A DNA stretch of 60,644 bases, taken from assembly GCA_938010765.1 (NCBI GenBank), contig CALLVX010000186.1, positions 1-60,644 of the forward strand, written 5' to 3'. The DNA comes from an uncultured Flavobacteriaceae bacterium. GTDB taxonomy: Bacteria > Bacteroidota > Bacteroidia > Flavobacteriales > Flavobacteriaceae. Positions 1 through 8,678 of this stretch are shown here, one piece after another (position 1 is the stretch's first letter; the number at the start of each line of letters is the position of its first letter). The notes beneath the pieces are model-generated. The model saw nothing but the letters and a program-made list of their open reading frames with translations, searched no databases and was not told the origin of the DNA. The position numbers and the translations under genes were made by a program.

Positions 1-146
1 GTTCGACACTCTTACCGTTGTCGAACTCTTTTAAAATCTTAGCAATCTGTGTGGGTGAAAATTTGCTCTTCCTCATAATACCGTTTAAAATTAAGATTAT
101 TATTCTACTTTTAAACAGTTCGCTTTTAAGGGAAGCTTACATTAGA

Positions 147-311
147 ATGTTAGGTGGTTTTGTAAGCTCAATTGGAGCAGTCATATTATTGTTAACTAAA
201 ATAACTGATGAATATGATGGATTAACAGCTGCAGGAGTGCTAACGATATTGATTGGTATAGCAAATATTATTTTTGCTACAAAAGTTAAGAAAATCATTA
301 TTCCAGAATAA
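147..311 (+). CDS. Small two-helix membrane protein, unknown
   Basis: A 54-residue product starting at ATG 147, which has a plausible ribosome site AAGGGAAG about a dozen bases upstream. The frame stays open to the window edge and could start at TTG 18 or further left, so this may be the end of a longer protein. Two hydrophobic stretches (roughly residues 3-18 and 28-45) flank a short acidic loop, and the tail is Lys-rich. I recognise no family. The gene faces right, away from the leftward cluster that follows. Confidence 0.35.
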   Translation: MLGGFVSSIGAVILLLTKITDEYDGLTAAGVLTILIGIANIIFATKVKKIIIPE

Positions 312-484
312 TAGAATAAGAAAGAATAGAACGATTTTCACAAAAGTTATTCTAAATAAAATTTATAATTCCAAACTAATAAAATCTTCGATTTTTTTTA
401 ATTAAATGGTACCTTAAACAAAGTCATCGGAGCACTCTTTTTACGAAAGAACCTTAGGGGAGAGTAGTAGAATTAAAAATCAAA

Positions 485-1243
485 TTAATTAAAAGAATAA
501 GTTATTCCATTCGTCAGTTTGTATTGTTCTTTAGGTACACCAAAAGCAGGAAAAGCATCATAAAGATAAGTGAATCCAATGTTTAGTGCTAGGTTTTTGA
601 ATATACTAATTACAACAGAAGTGTCATTGGAAATTCTATAGTCCTTAAATTTTTTGTAGAGAGGTTGGTAATACGTGGCACTAACAATGGTTATGGTATT
701 TTTTGGAAAAAGGCTAAAAGAAAAATATGTGCTATTTCTAAAGGATTTATGAGTAATATACCCTAAATCATCATCACTTTTTTCATATTCATACATGGAT
801 AAAAGACCAATATAAAAATTGTAATCCTTTGATTTTAATAATTTAAATCGAGGACCAGCTCCGACTAAACCTCTAAAATCTATTTCTGATATTTGATCAT
901 ATTGACTTTGAGCAAAAATTTCCCAAGCAAATCGCTCATTAAATAGATAGTTGTATCTTAAATGTTGAATTCCTTTACTTATTAATTTACTGTCATTTAA
1001 CTCTTTAAAATCAAACTGATTAATAAACAATATCATGTTTTTATTATACAGATATTGAACATGAATCTTGTTTTGAATATTGAGTATACTATTTTTATTT
1101 TTAGTTAAATCAAATGTAAGTTTAGTAAACCCAGACCATTTAGAAGTATCACTTACTCTACGAATAGATTCCACATTTACTATTTGTGAATTAGCACTAT
1201 AGCAAATAAAGATAAGAACTAAAAACAATAATTGTCTTTTCAT
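485..1243 (-). CDS. DUF481-family outer-membrane protein
   Basis: 252 residues with an N-terminal signal peptide (MKRQLLFLVLIFICYSANSQ). The rest is alternating polar/aromatic strands typical of a small beta-barrel, ending in an aromatic-rich strand (NGITYSFN). The pattern fits the DUF481 family (YdiY-like, sometimes called salt-induced outer-membrane protein), whose function is poorly known. Its start lies 3 bp after the stop of the DUF2513 gene, so the two are probably co-transcribed. The family call rests on overall pattern (for example the internal ERFAWEIFAQSQYD segment), not on a catalytic motif. Confidence 0.6.
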   Translation of the reverse strand: MKRQLLFLVLIFICYSANSQIVNVESIRRVSDTSKWSGFTKLTFDLTKNKNSILNIQNKIHVQYLYNKNMILFINQFDFKELNDSKLISKGIQHLRYNYLFNERFAWEIFAQSQYDQISEIDFRGLVGAGPRFKLLKSKDYNFYIGLLSMYEYEKSDDDLGYITHKSFRNSTYFSFSLFPKNTITIVSATYYQPLYKKFKDYRISNDTSVVISIFKNLALNIGFTYLYDAFPAFGVPKEQYKLTNGITYSFN

Positions 1244-1246
1244 AAT

Positions 1247-1522
1247 TCAACTAAAATGTTTAGTAAACAAGGTTAAAATTGAATTATTTTTTTCTTGTAG
1301 ATATTCATGCCCTCTCCACATTATTCTACAAGGAAGTTCTTGACCTTTATCATCTATCATAGTCTCTATCATCTCAAAATCTTTCAATAACTTTATATGA
1401 TAATCAACTTTTTCTTTAGAAGCACCTTTAATATTTATAGGAATTGGTTTGTATATCTTGGTATAAGATAATACTGATAGTATGTCAAATATTTTTCGTA
1501 TTAATACGAGATCCCTTTTCAT
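1247..1522 (-). CDS. DUF2513-like small regulatory-type protein
   Basis: 91 residues. It opens MKRDLVLIRKIFDIL and later has VDYHIKLLKDFEMIE and RIMWRGHEYL, the layout of DUF2513 proteins. Those are small winged-helix-like proteins common in prophages and mobile elements, with no proven function. There is no signal peptide, so it should be cytoplasmic. It is the first gene of a two-gene unit with the DUF481 outer-membrane protein, 3 bp apart. Its presence fits the mobile-island reading of this end of the window. Confidence 0.6.
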   Translation of the reverse strand: MKRDLVLIRKIFDILSVLSYTKIYKPIPINIKGASKEKVDYHIKLLKDFEMIETMIDDKGQELPCRIMWRGHEYLQEKNNSILTLFTKHFS

Positions 1523-1618
1523 TTTAAATTTATTTGTTGGCTAAGGTTTAAATTGCGTTGATAGATTTTGACATGATAGAGATTTCTTCTTCAATAAAGA
1601 TGAGTTCTCCAAAAATTT

Positions 1619-2083
1619 TTAAGTCATTTTAAAATGTTTTAAAAAATACGATTCTATTTTTCTTTTATTTAAAAACACTTTAACCACAACTAAAATTAGG
1701 GTAATCCACAGCGCTCCCGAAATTATAAACCCTAGAGCTAGATTTCCCAAAAATTCGCCTATGTATAATGAAAATGCAATTGCTGCGAAAATTAAACCAA
1801 TACTAATAATCAAGAATCCGGCAACTAAACTTATAAGGGATGAAAGTGCTAAGGCTAATTTGGCGATGGATTCATTAATGATAGAATGTATCTCATCTTT
1901 AATAGCTCTTTTGCCATGCGAAATAAGTTGTTCGGTAGTGTCAATACCTGCTTTTCTGAAAAAATCTAACCAATCTAATACCCTAGCTTTGGTTTCAACA
2001 TTAAAGTTTAAGTCGTTTTTTAATGCAATTTTTGCTGTTGCCAATGATCTTAAAATGGTAAATTTTATGGAGTGATTTGACAT
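1619..2083 (-). CDS. Holin-superfamily-III-like membrane protein
   Basis: 154 residues. The first ~65 are amphipathic and charged, then two strongly hydrophobic helices (about 73-102 and 110-136) are separated by a short loop, followed by a basic tail. This layout fits the phage holin family protein group (holin superfamily III / Holin-X). In Bacteroidota these are usually chromosomal, found near stress-type small membrane proteins, and are not proven lysis proteins. It lies ~100 bp upstream of the DUF2513 gene on the same strand. A role in membrane permeability is only inferred from the family name. Confidence 0.6.
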   Translation of the reverse strand: MSNHSIKFTILRSLATAKIALKNDLNFNVETKARVLDWLDFFRKAGIDTTEQLISHGKRAIKDEIHSIINESIAKLALALSSLISLVAGFLIISIGLIFAAIAFSLYIGEFLGNLALGFIISGALWITLILVVVKVFLNKRKIESYFLKHFKMT

Positions 2084-2377
2084 ATTTTATTCTTTTAATT
2101 GGAAAATAAAAATGTAACTTTCTTAGGTCTTGTTTTAATGAATCGATAAAAGAAATATTAAGCATAGTTCGTTTTAAAACAAAGTAAATACTGGTTTTCA
2201 AATCATATAGGAATATTAGTTTACATTAAACGGGTATTGAATTTGGAAACAATATGGTTGGTAATGTTCTATGTATTGTGTTTTAGCATCCCGCAGGGTG
2301 TTATGAACTAAACAAATTGTTATATGACGATTTATCTTTTACATAATATTTTAAATAGAAAACTATCTGAATGTTAC

Positions 2378-3160
2378 TTAAAATTTACCAGAGTTATTCC
2401 ACTTTTCTTTTGGAGCTATTTGTTCTTGTACATCCCAATGCTCAACAATTTTACCATCTTTCACTCTAAAGATGTCAATATAGCACCAGTCGTCATCATT
2501 TATTTTGACATGACTAAGAGCTACTCCAAAATTTCCCTGAACAAGAATTTTATGAACCTTAAGGTATTGAGCATTAATTCCTTTTTCTACAAATTCCTGA
2601 CCGTGTTTGATAAGACCGTTTATACCATCAGCTACCGTTGGGTTATGCTGATCATATTGTTCAGAGGAGATGTAATCTCCAAGTTTATCTACTTTACCTC
2701 CCACAAGAATATCATTCATGAAATTAGTAATGAATGTCCGATTTTCTTCTGTTTTATCTAAATCTTCAATTTCAGTTGGACCATCAACCATAGAACGACC
2801 AGAAATGGTTTCTCTAACTTCTTCTTGAATAGCATCCCAATGCTCTATAATCTTGTCATTGTTATCTGTATCAAAAATATCAGCAGTTACATAGTAATAT
2901 TGACCATTGTTTAGGTTTTGATGCACATGTACGAAAACGTACTGTCCATCTTCAATACTTCTTATAACCTTTATATCTCTAACTGGATTACGTTCAAGGA
3001 AAGGAAGGAAAAAATTAAGGAACCCTTGTTTACCATCTGCTACACCAGTTGAATGTTGTGTGTAACGACTACCAATGTATTTGTCTAATGCTTCTTTAGC
3101 ATTACCGTTATTAATCCCTTCTATGTAGAGACCTTTTGCATTTTCTAATTTTTGACTCAT
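2378..3160 (-). CDS. Double SnoaL-like (NTF2-fold) protein, cytoplasmic
   Basis: 260 residues with no signal peptide. Two tandem modules of ~120 residues each carry the same signature: YTQHSTGVADG near residue 33 and YDQHNPTVADG near residue 169, each followed ~70 residues later by a D-x-F...KIxEHWD motif (IIEHWDAIQ and KIVEHWDVQ). This is the predicted SnoaL-like aldol-condensation enzyme group (COG4922), a cone-shaped NTF2 fold with a buried His/Asp-lined pocket. The substrate is unknown. It is the closest intact match to the broken copy at 10391-11155, and one of four such genes in 9 kb. Confidence 0.8.
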   Translation of the reverse strand: MSQKLENAKGLYIEGINNGNAKEALDKYIGSRYTQHSTGVADGKQGFLNFFLPFLERNPVRDIKVIRSIEDGQYVFVHVHQNLNNGQYYYVTADIFDTDNNDKIIEHWDAIQEEVRETISGRSMVDGPTEIEDLDKTEENRTFITNFMNDILVGGKVDKLGDYISSEQYDQHNPTVADGINGLIKHGQEFVEKGINAQYLKVHKILVQGNFGVALSHVKINDDDWCYIDIFRVKDGKIVEHWDVQEQIAPKEKWNNSGKF

Positions 3161-3366
3161 ATGTTTTTTTTTAATTATGATAAAGATTTTATTTCAAAAA
3201 AGTAATCAAGAAATAAGCATATTTCAATATTTGAATTTGTGGTTTCAATTAAATTTAGTGTTTACAGGATGGGTCATAATGTCACACAACTATAAGTTAA
3301 TCATTCAATAATATGGTCTAATAAATAATGCTAATTGTTATTTTTAAAAACCTAACCTTATTAAAG

Positions 3367-3396
3367 TATCACAAAGCCAAAGGTGTCTTTGTGATA
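3367..3396. terminator. 10-bp perfect hairpin
   Basis: TATCACAAAG (3367-3376), a 10-base loop, then CTTTGTGATA (3387-3396). On the + strand it is followed by TTTTT, and on the - strand by CTTTAATAA. It lies downstream of the leftward gene ending at 3495 and could end that transcript, although the better T-run faces the other way. Confidence 0.45.
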
Positions 3397-3430
3397 TTTT
3401 TCTATAACCCTTATTAATCTTGAATAGGGA

Positions 3431-3454
3431 AAGGGATTTCCGCAGAAATCCCTT
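3431..3454 (-). terminator. 10-bp perfect hairpin after lipoprotein gene
   Basis: AAGGGATTTC - CGCA - GAAATCCCTT lies about 40 bp past the stop of the leftward 3495-4370 gene. The stem is strong and the loop is 4 bases, but there is no T-run. It is probably part of a two-hairpin 3' end together with 3367-3396. Confidence 0.4.
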
Positions 3455-3494
3455 AGTATATAGTATCAATAAATACCCTATCGATTTCAAAAAG

Positions 3495-4370
3495 TTAAAA
3501 CTTACCGTTATTGTTCTTCCATTTATCTTTTGCAGGAATGGTTTGAATCACATCCCAATGCTCTACTATCAGACCATTTTCTAATCTAAATAAATCGTAA
3601 TATGCTACTTGGTCACCTGGTGCGTCACCAAATTTACCTTCACTTACTGCTAGTACAAAGTTTCCTTCCCCTAAAACCATATGATTTTTTTCGTAAATCA
3701 TGACTTTATTGTTTTCAGCAAAATATTTCATTGCTGCCCCAAACCCGTCCAATCCATCTGCAACTGAAGAGTTATGTTGATAATATTTTTTAGAATTTAT
3801 GTAGTCTGCTGCTTTACCTGTACCATCAATTAAAACATCTTGAATCATGTTTTTAACAACTGCTTTATTGGCTTCTGTTTTATCGAGGTCAGTAATTTCT
3901 GTTGTGCCGTCAAATTGTGTTCTTCCGCTAGGGTTAGGTTTTGTGATTGGGCTTAAATTATCCCAATGCTCAACAATTTTTCCATTTTCATATCTAAAAA
4001 TGTCAAATCCCGCTTTAGGTCCAAAAAAATCATATTTGGTATGTGAAAAAGCATAGTTTCCATCTTGAAAAGATCTAAGCACCTCTGCTTTAAATCCTCC
4101 CTCTGGCGGGTTTGCCAGTACAGCTCCAAAACCCGAGAGCCCGTCTGCAACATCTAAATTGTGCTGTATATATTTATTAGCATTGATATAACTTATAGGT
4201 TCTTTACTTCCATTTTCAATACTTTCAATCAAAGCTGCTGCTTTCTCTTTTTCTGTTGTAATCATTTTTGTTTGATTTTGAGGGTTTTTAGGAGTCTTTA
4301 AAATTTTTTCATTGCAGCTACTTAGTAAAAGTAAGAAGCTTAACAAAAAAAGTATGTTAGTTTTTTTCAT
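3495..4370 (-). CDS. Double SnoaL-like lipoprotein
   Basis: 291 residues. It opens MKKTNILFLLSFLLLLSSC, a lipoprotein signal with Cys at residue 19, so the mature protein is likely lipid-anchored in the periplasm or on the outer membrane. Two SnoaL-like modules follow: YIQHNLDVADG near 67 with GKIVEHWDN, and YYQHNSSVADG near 195 with GLIVEHWDV. It ends in a KDKWKNNNGKF tail, as its paralogues do. It is very close in sequence to the lipoprotein at 7733-8659. No substrate can be read from the sequence. Placing an NTF2-type module outside the cytoplasm is unusual for enzymes named after SnoaL. Confidence 0.8.
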   Translation of the reverse strand: MKKTNILFLLSFLLLLSSCNEKILKTPKNPQNQTKMITTEKEKAAALIESIENGSKEPISYINANKYIQHNLDVADGLSGFGAVLANPPEGGFKAEVLRSFQDGNYAFSHTKYDFFGPKAGFDIFRYENGKIVEHWDNLSPITKPNPSGRTQFDGTTEITDLDKTEANKAVVKNMIQDVLIDGTGKAADYINSKKYYQHNSSVADGLDGFGAAMKYFAENNKVMIYEKNHMVLGEGNFVLAVSEGKFGDAPGDQVAYYDLFRLENGLIVEHWDVIQTIPAKDKWKNNNGKF

Positions 4371-4429
4371 TTTAATTCGATTAGCGGTTAACTTTAATTT
4401 TTAGAATTAATTTCTAAAAATATTTAAAA

Positions 4430-4466
4430 AGGGTTTATAGAAATATTGTATTATTCTATAAACCCT
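4430..4466 (-). terminator. Intrinsic terminator of coiled-coil gene
   Basis: AGGGTTTATAGAA (4430-4442) pairs perfectly with TTCTATAAACCCT (4454-4466). Read leftward the stem is followed by TTTTTAAATATTT. It sits 9 bp past the stop of the gene at 4475-4858. Confidence 0.75.
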
Positions 4467-4474
4467 AAAAGTTT

Positions 4475-4858
4475 CTATTGTGTATCTAAATCGTAAACCT
4501 CAGCTTCAGCTAGAATAGCTTCTGCCATTGCATTCTCAGCCTCTACAATTGAGGCATCTACCATCAGTATGCAAGTAGTTGCATATTCTTCTGCATGCTC
4601 AGCTCTTTTTTTGGCCTTTTCTAAATTGCGATTTTCTTTGTATTCTGCGGCACTTAATTCAAGTTCTAATTTTTTTGCATCTGCTTTTTCTTTAAGTTCA
4701 GAAAAAGAAGTTTTTGCTTTAGCAACCCCTTCATTAACTTTTAATTTTGTTTCATCCAAAGAGGCCGCAGTACTAGCTTTTACTTCATCTAGTTTTAATT
4801 TCGCGTTATCAAGTTTAGCTTGAAATTTTTCCTTTAGTTCACTCATTTTTTTTGACAT
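4475..4858 (-). CDS. Ala/Lys/Glu-rich coiled-coil protein, unknown
   Basis: 127 residues, no signal peptide, almost entirely predicted helix. Heptad-like repeats of the form KLDEVKASTAASLDETKLK occupy residues 10-60, followed by a KKRAEHAEEYA segment and an acidic Ala-rich tail. I recognise no named family. Its composition resembles stress-related or apolipoprotein-like helical proteins. It is a single gene with its own terminator, between the Crp-type regulator and a SnoaL lipoprotein. Confidence 0.6.
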   Translation of the reverse strand: MSKKMSELKEKFQAKLDNAKLKLDEVKASTAASLDETKLKVNEGVAKAKTSFSELKEKADAKKLELELSAAEYKENRNLEKAKKRAEHAEEYATTCILMVDASIVEAENAMAEAILAEAEVYDLDTQ

Positions 4859-4911
4859 GATTTTATATGTTTTTGCTAAAGATAAAGTATGTGAATATCA
4901 AAAATCTTGAA

Positions 4912-5499
4912 CTAATTCAAGCTTGCTTTTTTTTTAAGTTTGCTATACCATTCTGGACTAATTCCTAAAAAATGGGCTATGTATTTTGACGGAATTCTTT
5001 TTGTTAATTGTGGATATTTCTCATTAATAAAATTTAAATATTCCTCTGGAGTACATAGCATTCTCAAGGCTCTTGATTCCTGTATAGCTATCCTTTCATA
5101 AGTAATACCTCTGATATAAAATTGATTAAACATGGCGTATTTGAGCACCCAAGAATCGAAACTTTTTTTACTAAATCTTATAACGGTAGAGTTTTCCAAA
5201 GCTATTAGTTCATACTTAGTTGGCTCATTTAGAAAATAACTATCCGCACACGTTGCCATGTTGGACATACTATCAAGATGAAACCATACAGCTTTTCCCT
5301 CACCTTCTCGAAAAGACAATGTAAGCATAAAACTACCGGAGGCTATGAAATAAACATATTTTTTATTACTTCCATAGGGTATTAAAACTTCCTTTTTCTT
5401 TATTTGTAATAGATTAGATTGGGTCTTCATTTCATCCCATAAATCTTTATTTATTGGTTGACCATCAAATTCAAATGATTCTTTTAATTTTTGGTACAT
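4912..5499 (-). CDS. Crp/Fnr-family transcription regulator
   Basis: 195 residues. Residues ~20-125 fit the cyclic-nucleotide-binding beta-roll (KYVYFIASGSFMLTL, then a turn, then STVIRFSKKSFDSW). The C-terminus has a short helix-turn-helix-like part ending in YIAHFLGISPEWYSKLKKK. This is the common Bacteroidota type whose effector is usually unknown, and the canonical cAMP-binding residues are not obvious. It is a candidate local regulator of the neighbouring GMC oxidoreductase and SnoaL genes, by position only. Confidence 0.8.
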   Translation of the reverse strand: MYQKLKESFEFDGQPINKDLWDEMKTQSNLLQIKKKEVLIPYGSNKKYVYFIASGSFMLTLSFREGEGKAVWFHLDSMSNMATCADSYFLNEPTKYELIALENSTVIRFSKKSFDSWVLKYAMFNQFYIRGITYERIAIQESRALRMLCTPEEYLNFINEKYPQLTKRIPSKYIAHFLGISPEWYSKLKKKASLN

Positions 5500-5700
5500 A
5501 TTTTATTAAAAAGATTTTACAAGCATTTCATTTATTTTAATAAAAAAAATAATTTGTCATGAATTAGACCCAAACAAGATTTTTAGTTCGAGTCAATTTG
5601 CTGCCCCACTTTGGCGTATGACTATGTCTAGCAGCGAATGATTAATCATTATTTATCAAGAAAATAATTATAGAGGTATTTATTGAGTAGGCTTTTTTAT

Positions 5701-5746
5701 TATCACTACAAAAGGTTGCCTTAGAAGACAACATTTTGTAGTGATA
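5701..5746 (-). terminator. Long hairpin after GMC oxidoreductase gene
   Basis: TATCACTACAAAA (5701-5713) pairs with TTTTGTAGTGATA (5734-5746), and an inner GTTG/CAAC extends the stem. It lies 25 bp past the stop of the leftward gene at 5771. There is no T-run on the leftward side, so it could also act as an mRNA 3' stabiliser. Confidence 0.5.
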
Positions 5747-5770
5747 GAGAAATTTCTTTTACGTAAAGGT

Positions 5771-7552
5771 TTACCCTTTATTCTCTATAAAATCAACCAC
5801 TCTTTCTGCAATTAGTATTGTAGGAGCCATTGTATGACCAGTAACTAATTCAGGAATTACAGAAGCATCAGCTATTCTCAAGTTCTCGATTCCTCTAACT
5901 TGAAGTTTTTCATTAACAACTGCCATTGGGTCGCTCTCGATTCCCATTTTAGCTGTACCAACCGGATGGTAAATTGTACTTCCGTGATTACGGATATACT
6001 CTTCTATTTCTGCGTCAGTCGAGCTTAAACTGATAGTGGCAGTTTTCAAATCTGTATACTTACCCAGCGCTTTGGTTTTAGGAAACTTCATTGCAATCTT
6101 CATCGCATCAATACAGGTCTTCATGTCACGATCGTCACCTAAATAATTAGGATCAATTAACATTGCATCTTGCGGTTTTGCAGAGGCCAATTTAATTGTT
6201 CCTTTACTTTTGGGTTGTACTAAGCCTACATAGAAGCTATAACCTGCATTCTTCGGTGGTGGCGAACCCCATTGAACAGGTGCGTTGATATTGAACATCA
6301 ACTCTATATTGGTTATAGCGACATCTGGTGAAGATTTACAAAATGCTACGCTTGTATTTTCCCCGACAGATAAGGGGCCATAACCCGTAGTGCGCCATTC
6401 TTCTAATTGCTTAGGATCCTTGGCATCTGATCTTAAATTTTCACCTACTCCATCAGGGGCAGTAATTCCCAAATCGAAAAGTAAGTGATCTGATAAATTT
6501 TCACCTACCCCAGGAAGATCATGAACGACGTCAATTCCTAAACTTTTCAAGTGATTCGCAGGACCTATTCCTGAAAACATCAATAATTTAGGAGTAGCAA
6601 AAGTACCCGTGCAAACAATAATCTCTTTATTTGCTTTTATTACTTCTTTCTTTCCGTCTATAAGACACTCAACTCCAGTAGCTTTTTTGTCTTCTACCAC
6701 AATTTTAGTAACGAAAGTATCAAGTTGTATCGAGAGGTTTGAACGAAGACGAGCTTTGTCTAAATAATTTGTAACAGTATTATGACGACGACCATCTTTA
6801 AAAATACATTGCCAATGATCAAAGCCTTCTAACTTCTCACCATTCAAATCTTTGGTAGTACCTAGGCCAACTTCTTCACAAGCCTTCTTAAAAACATCGG
6901 TCATGAATGTACCCTTAGGAGTAACTTCTAATTTCATAGGTCCGTTCATTCCTCTATACTCCTCAGAACCCTTATCACTATGTTCTATTTTTTTGTACCA
7001 ATCTTTAACCGTTTTCCAATCCCATCCTTTCAGATTCCAACTATTATAATTTGCAGCATATCCTCTTGACCAAGAACCAACATTAATTGAAGCTGAACCA
7101 CCAAGTAATTTACCCCTAGGTGAATTTATTTTGCGACCTTTTAACCCTTTTTGAGGTGTTGTACTAAAACCCCAGTTAGTATCAGGACTCATCATTTGCA
7201 TTTGCCCACCTATGTAGTACATAGCCTCTTTGGTATTTTCTTTACCAGCTTCAATAAGCAATACTGTGGTATTTGGATCTTCTGATAACCTTGAAGCGAC
7301 TACCGGGCCAGCTGTACCCCCGCCTACTATAATGTAGTCAAAAGAATTATTTTCAATTTCGTTGTCTTCAGACTTTGTTTTTGACAGCGTATTCGAATCA
7401 TTATCAAGACTTTTCAATTTGTCTAAGTCTATTCTCTCTTGACTATTAGATCTTGGTAGAACATTACCAAGAGCATTTGTAACGGGTAAAAGACTTAAAG
7501 CAGCAGTTGATTTAATAAAATCACGTTTGCTCATTTTTGTTTTGTTTTTCAT
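5771..7552 (-). CDS. GMC-family FAD oxidoreductase, exported
   Basis: 593 residues. Near residue 73 the FAD-binding start FDYIIVGGGTAGPVVASRL is clear. Later come the GMC signatures (GGSASINVGSWSRG; ATPKLLMFSGIGP), and the C-terminal catalytic region has HGSTIYHPVGTAKMG and TGHTMAPT, supplying the active-site His pair. The family oxidises alcohols or sugars (choline dehydrogenase/glucose oxidase type). The N-terminus MSKRDFIKSTAALSLL resembles a Tat signal with KR instead of RR, so export of the folded flavoprotein is likely. The substrate is unknown. It is flanked by double-SnoaL genes, which suggests a shared pathway. Confidence 0.88.
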   Translation of the reverse strand: MKNKTKMSKRDFIKSTAALSLLPVTNALGNVLPRSNSQERIDLDKLKSLDNDSNTLSKTKSEDNEIENNSFDYIIVGGGTAGPVVASRLSEDPNTTVLLIEAGKENTKEAMYYIGGQMQMMSPDTNWGFSTTPQKGLKGRKINSPRGKLLGGSASINVGSWSRGYAANYNSWNLKGWDWKTVKDWYKKIEHSDKGSEEYRGMNGPMKLEVTPKGTFMTDVFKKACEEVGLGTTKDLNGEKLEGFDHWQCIFKDGRRHNTVTNYLDKARLRSNLSIQLDTFVTKIVVEDKKATGVECLIDGKKEVIKANKEIIVCTGTFATPKLLMFSGIGPANHLKSLGIDVVHDLPGVGENLSDHLLFDLGITAPDGVGENLRSDAKDPKQLEEWRTTGYGPLSVGENTSVAFCKSSPDVAITNIELMFNINAPVQWGSPPPKNAGYSFYVGLVQPKSKGTIKLASAKPQDAMLIDPNYLGDDRDMKTCIDAMKIAMKFPKTKALGKYTDLKTATISLSSTDAEIEEYIRNHGSTIYHPVGTAKMGIESDPMAVVNEKLQVRGIENLRIADASVIPELVTGHTMAPTILIAERVVDFIENKG

Positions 7553-7685
7553 AGCTGTAGTTTTTAGTATAAGAAATTTCTGTTCTTAGGTTCATTTTTT
7601 TTTTGTAAACCTATTTCCTCTAGTACAGATTTAAGGTTGATTTCAATGGTTCTAGAAAACGACCTACCTGTATATGGGTTTAAAA

Positions 7686-7720
7686 AATAAATGCGACTAT
7701 TTTTTTTAGTCGCATTTATT
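7686..7720 (-). terminator. Intrinsic terminator of SnoaL lipoprotein gene
   Basis: AATAAATGCGACTA (7686-7699) pairs perfectly with TAGTCGCATTTATT (7707-7720). Read leftward it is followed by TTTTAAAC. It lies 13 bp past the stop of the gene at 7733. Confidence 0.75.
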
Positions 7721-7732
7721 ATGTTCTAGGTA

Positions 7733-8659
7733 TTAGAAGCCAAACTTTCCATTGTCATTCTTCCAATCTGCTTTTGCAGGAATTGTCTGAATTACATCCC
7801 AATGTTCTACGATTAAACCATCTTCTACTTTAAATAAATCATAGTATGCAACTAGGTCACCTGGTGCCTTACCAAAATTTCCTTCGCTTATAGATAAAAC
7901 GTAGTTTCCTTCACCGAGTGTCTCGTGATGCTTCGTGTATTTCATCACCATTCCATTTTTAGCAAAAGATTTCATAGCTGCACCAAAACCATCTAATCCG
8001 TCTGCTACACCAGAATTGTGTTGTAAGTACTTTTCTGGGTTGATGTATGTAGTTACCTTGTCCATTCCTCCGCTAATAAGAACATTGTTAATAAAGCCTG
8101 ATACTAGCTCTTTATTAGCAACGGTTTTATCTTTATCTGTAATGACAGTCAGGTTATCTGTTTGTAAACGATTACTAGGGTTAGGACCCGTAACATTGGC
8201 CAAGTTGTCCCAATGTTCAACCATTTGTCCGTCGTCAAATTTAAAAACATCATAACCCACTTGGTCAGAGTTTGTGCCCATCATTTTCCCCCAAGCTCCA
8301 CCATAAGTAGATAGGGTTACAACATAATCTCCATCTTCAAAAATAAAATGGTTTTTCACGGTAACACCACTTGGTGTACCACTAAAAAAGCCACCAACTG
8401 CAGCTTTTCCACTAGCCATTCCTAAGTTGTGGTTAACATATGTTTTGTCACTATAATAATCTAACGCAGCTGGATCTCCGGTACCTATAGCATCAAATAC
8501 TTTTAATACTATTTCTTTGTTTGACAATTTCATTTCTGTTTCTTTTTTTTCTGTTTCTTCCGTTTCTGATTTTTTTTCTGTTTCTGATTTTTTCTTTTCT
8601 CCGCAGCTTCCGAAACAGATTAAGATAGCGAGTAAGTAAATTGCATTCGTGATTTTCAT
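7733..8659 (-). CDS. Double SnoaL-like lipoprotein
   Basis: 308 residues. The lipoprotein signal MKITNAIYLLAILICFGSC has Cys at 19, followed by a low-complexity Lys/Ser/Glu/Thr linker (residues ~22-42) built from repeated KSETEKK-type units. Two SnoaL-like modules follow: YVNHNLGMASG with MVEHWDN, and YLQHNSGVADG with LIVEHWDV. The tail is ADWKNDNGKFGF. It is nearest to the lipoprotein at 3495-4370. The GMC gene lies downstream on the same strand, ~180 bp and a terminator away, and the O-methyltransferase gene ends 20 bp upstream, so transcription from that gene may run into it. Confidence 0.8.
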   Translation of the reverse strand: MKITNAIYLLAILICFGSCGEKKKSETEKKSETEETEKKETEMKLSNKEIVLKVFDAIGTGDPAALDYYSDKTYVNHNLGMASGKAAVGGFFSGTPSGVTVKNHFIFEDGDYVVTLSTYGGAWGKMMGTNSDQVGYDVFKFDDGQMVEHWDNLANVTGPNPSNRLQTDNLTVITDKDKTVANKELVSGFINNVLISGGMDKVTTYINPEKYLQHNSGVADGLDGFGAAMKSFAKNGMVMKYTKHHETLGEGNYVLSISEGNFGKAPGDLVAYYDLFKVEDGLIVEHWDVIQTIPAKADWKNDNGKFGF

Positions 8660-8678
8660 AGGAATTTGATTTTAGTGA

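Larger units (their letters stand above)
3161..3494. other. Gene-free 334-bp spacer
   Basis: AT-rich spacer between two leftward double-SnoaL genes. It contains two hairpins, listed separately, near the 3' end of the lipoprotein gene, and presumably the promoter of the 2378-3160 gene near its right-to-left start. I see no clear TTG/TAnnTTTG promoter and no coding potential. Confidence 0.5.

Noticed and set aside
1..27. Inverted repeat GTTCGACA ... TGTCGAAC at the window edge
   Set aside because: Only 8-bp arms and at the very edge; context is missing, so it cannot be tied to a terminator or element end.
2001..2201. Leftward 66-residue open frame
   Set aside because: Overlaps the start of the holin-like gene in another frame; Lys/Ile-rich composition is typical of chance AT-rich frames.
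2324..2761. Rightward 145-residue open frame
   Set aside because: Lies antisense to the well-supported SnoaL gene at 2378-3160 and has no recognisable features.
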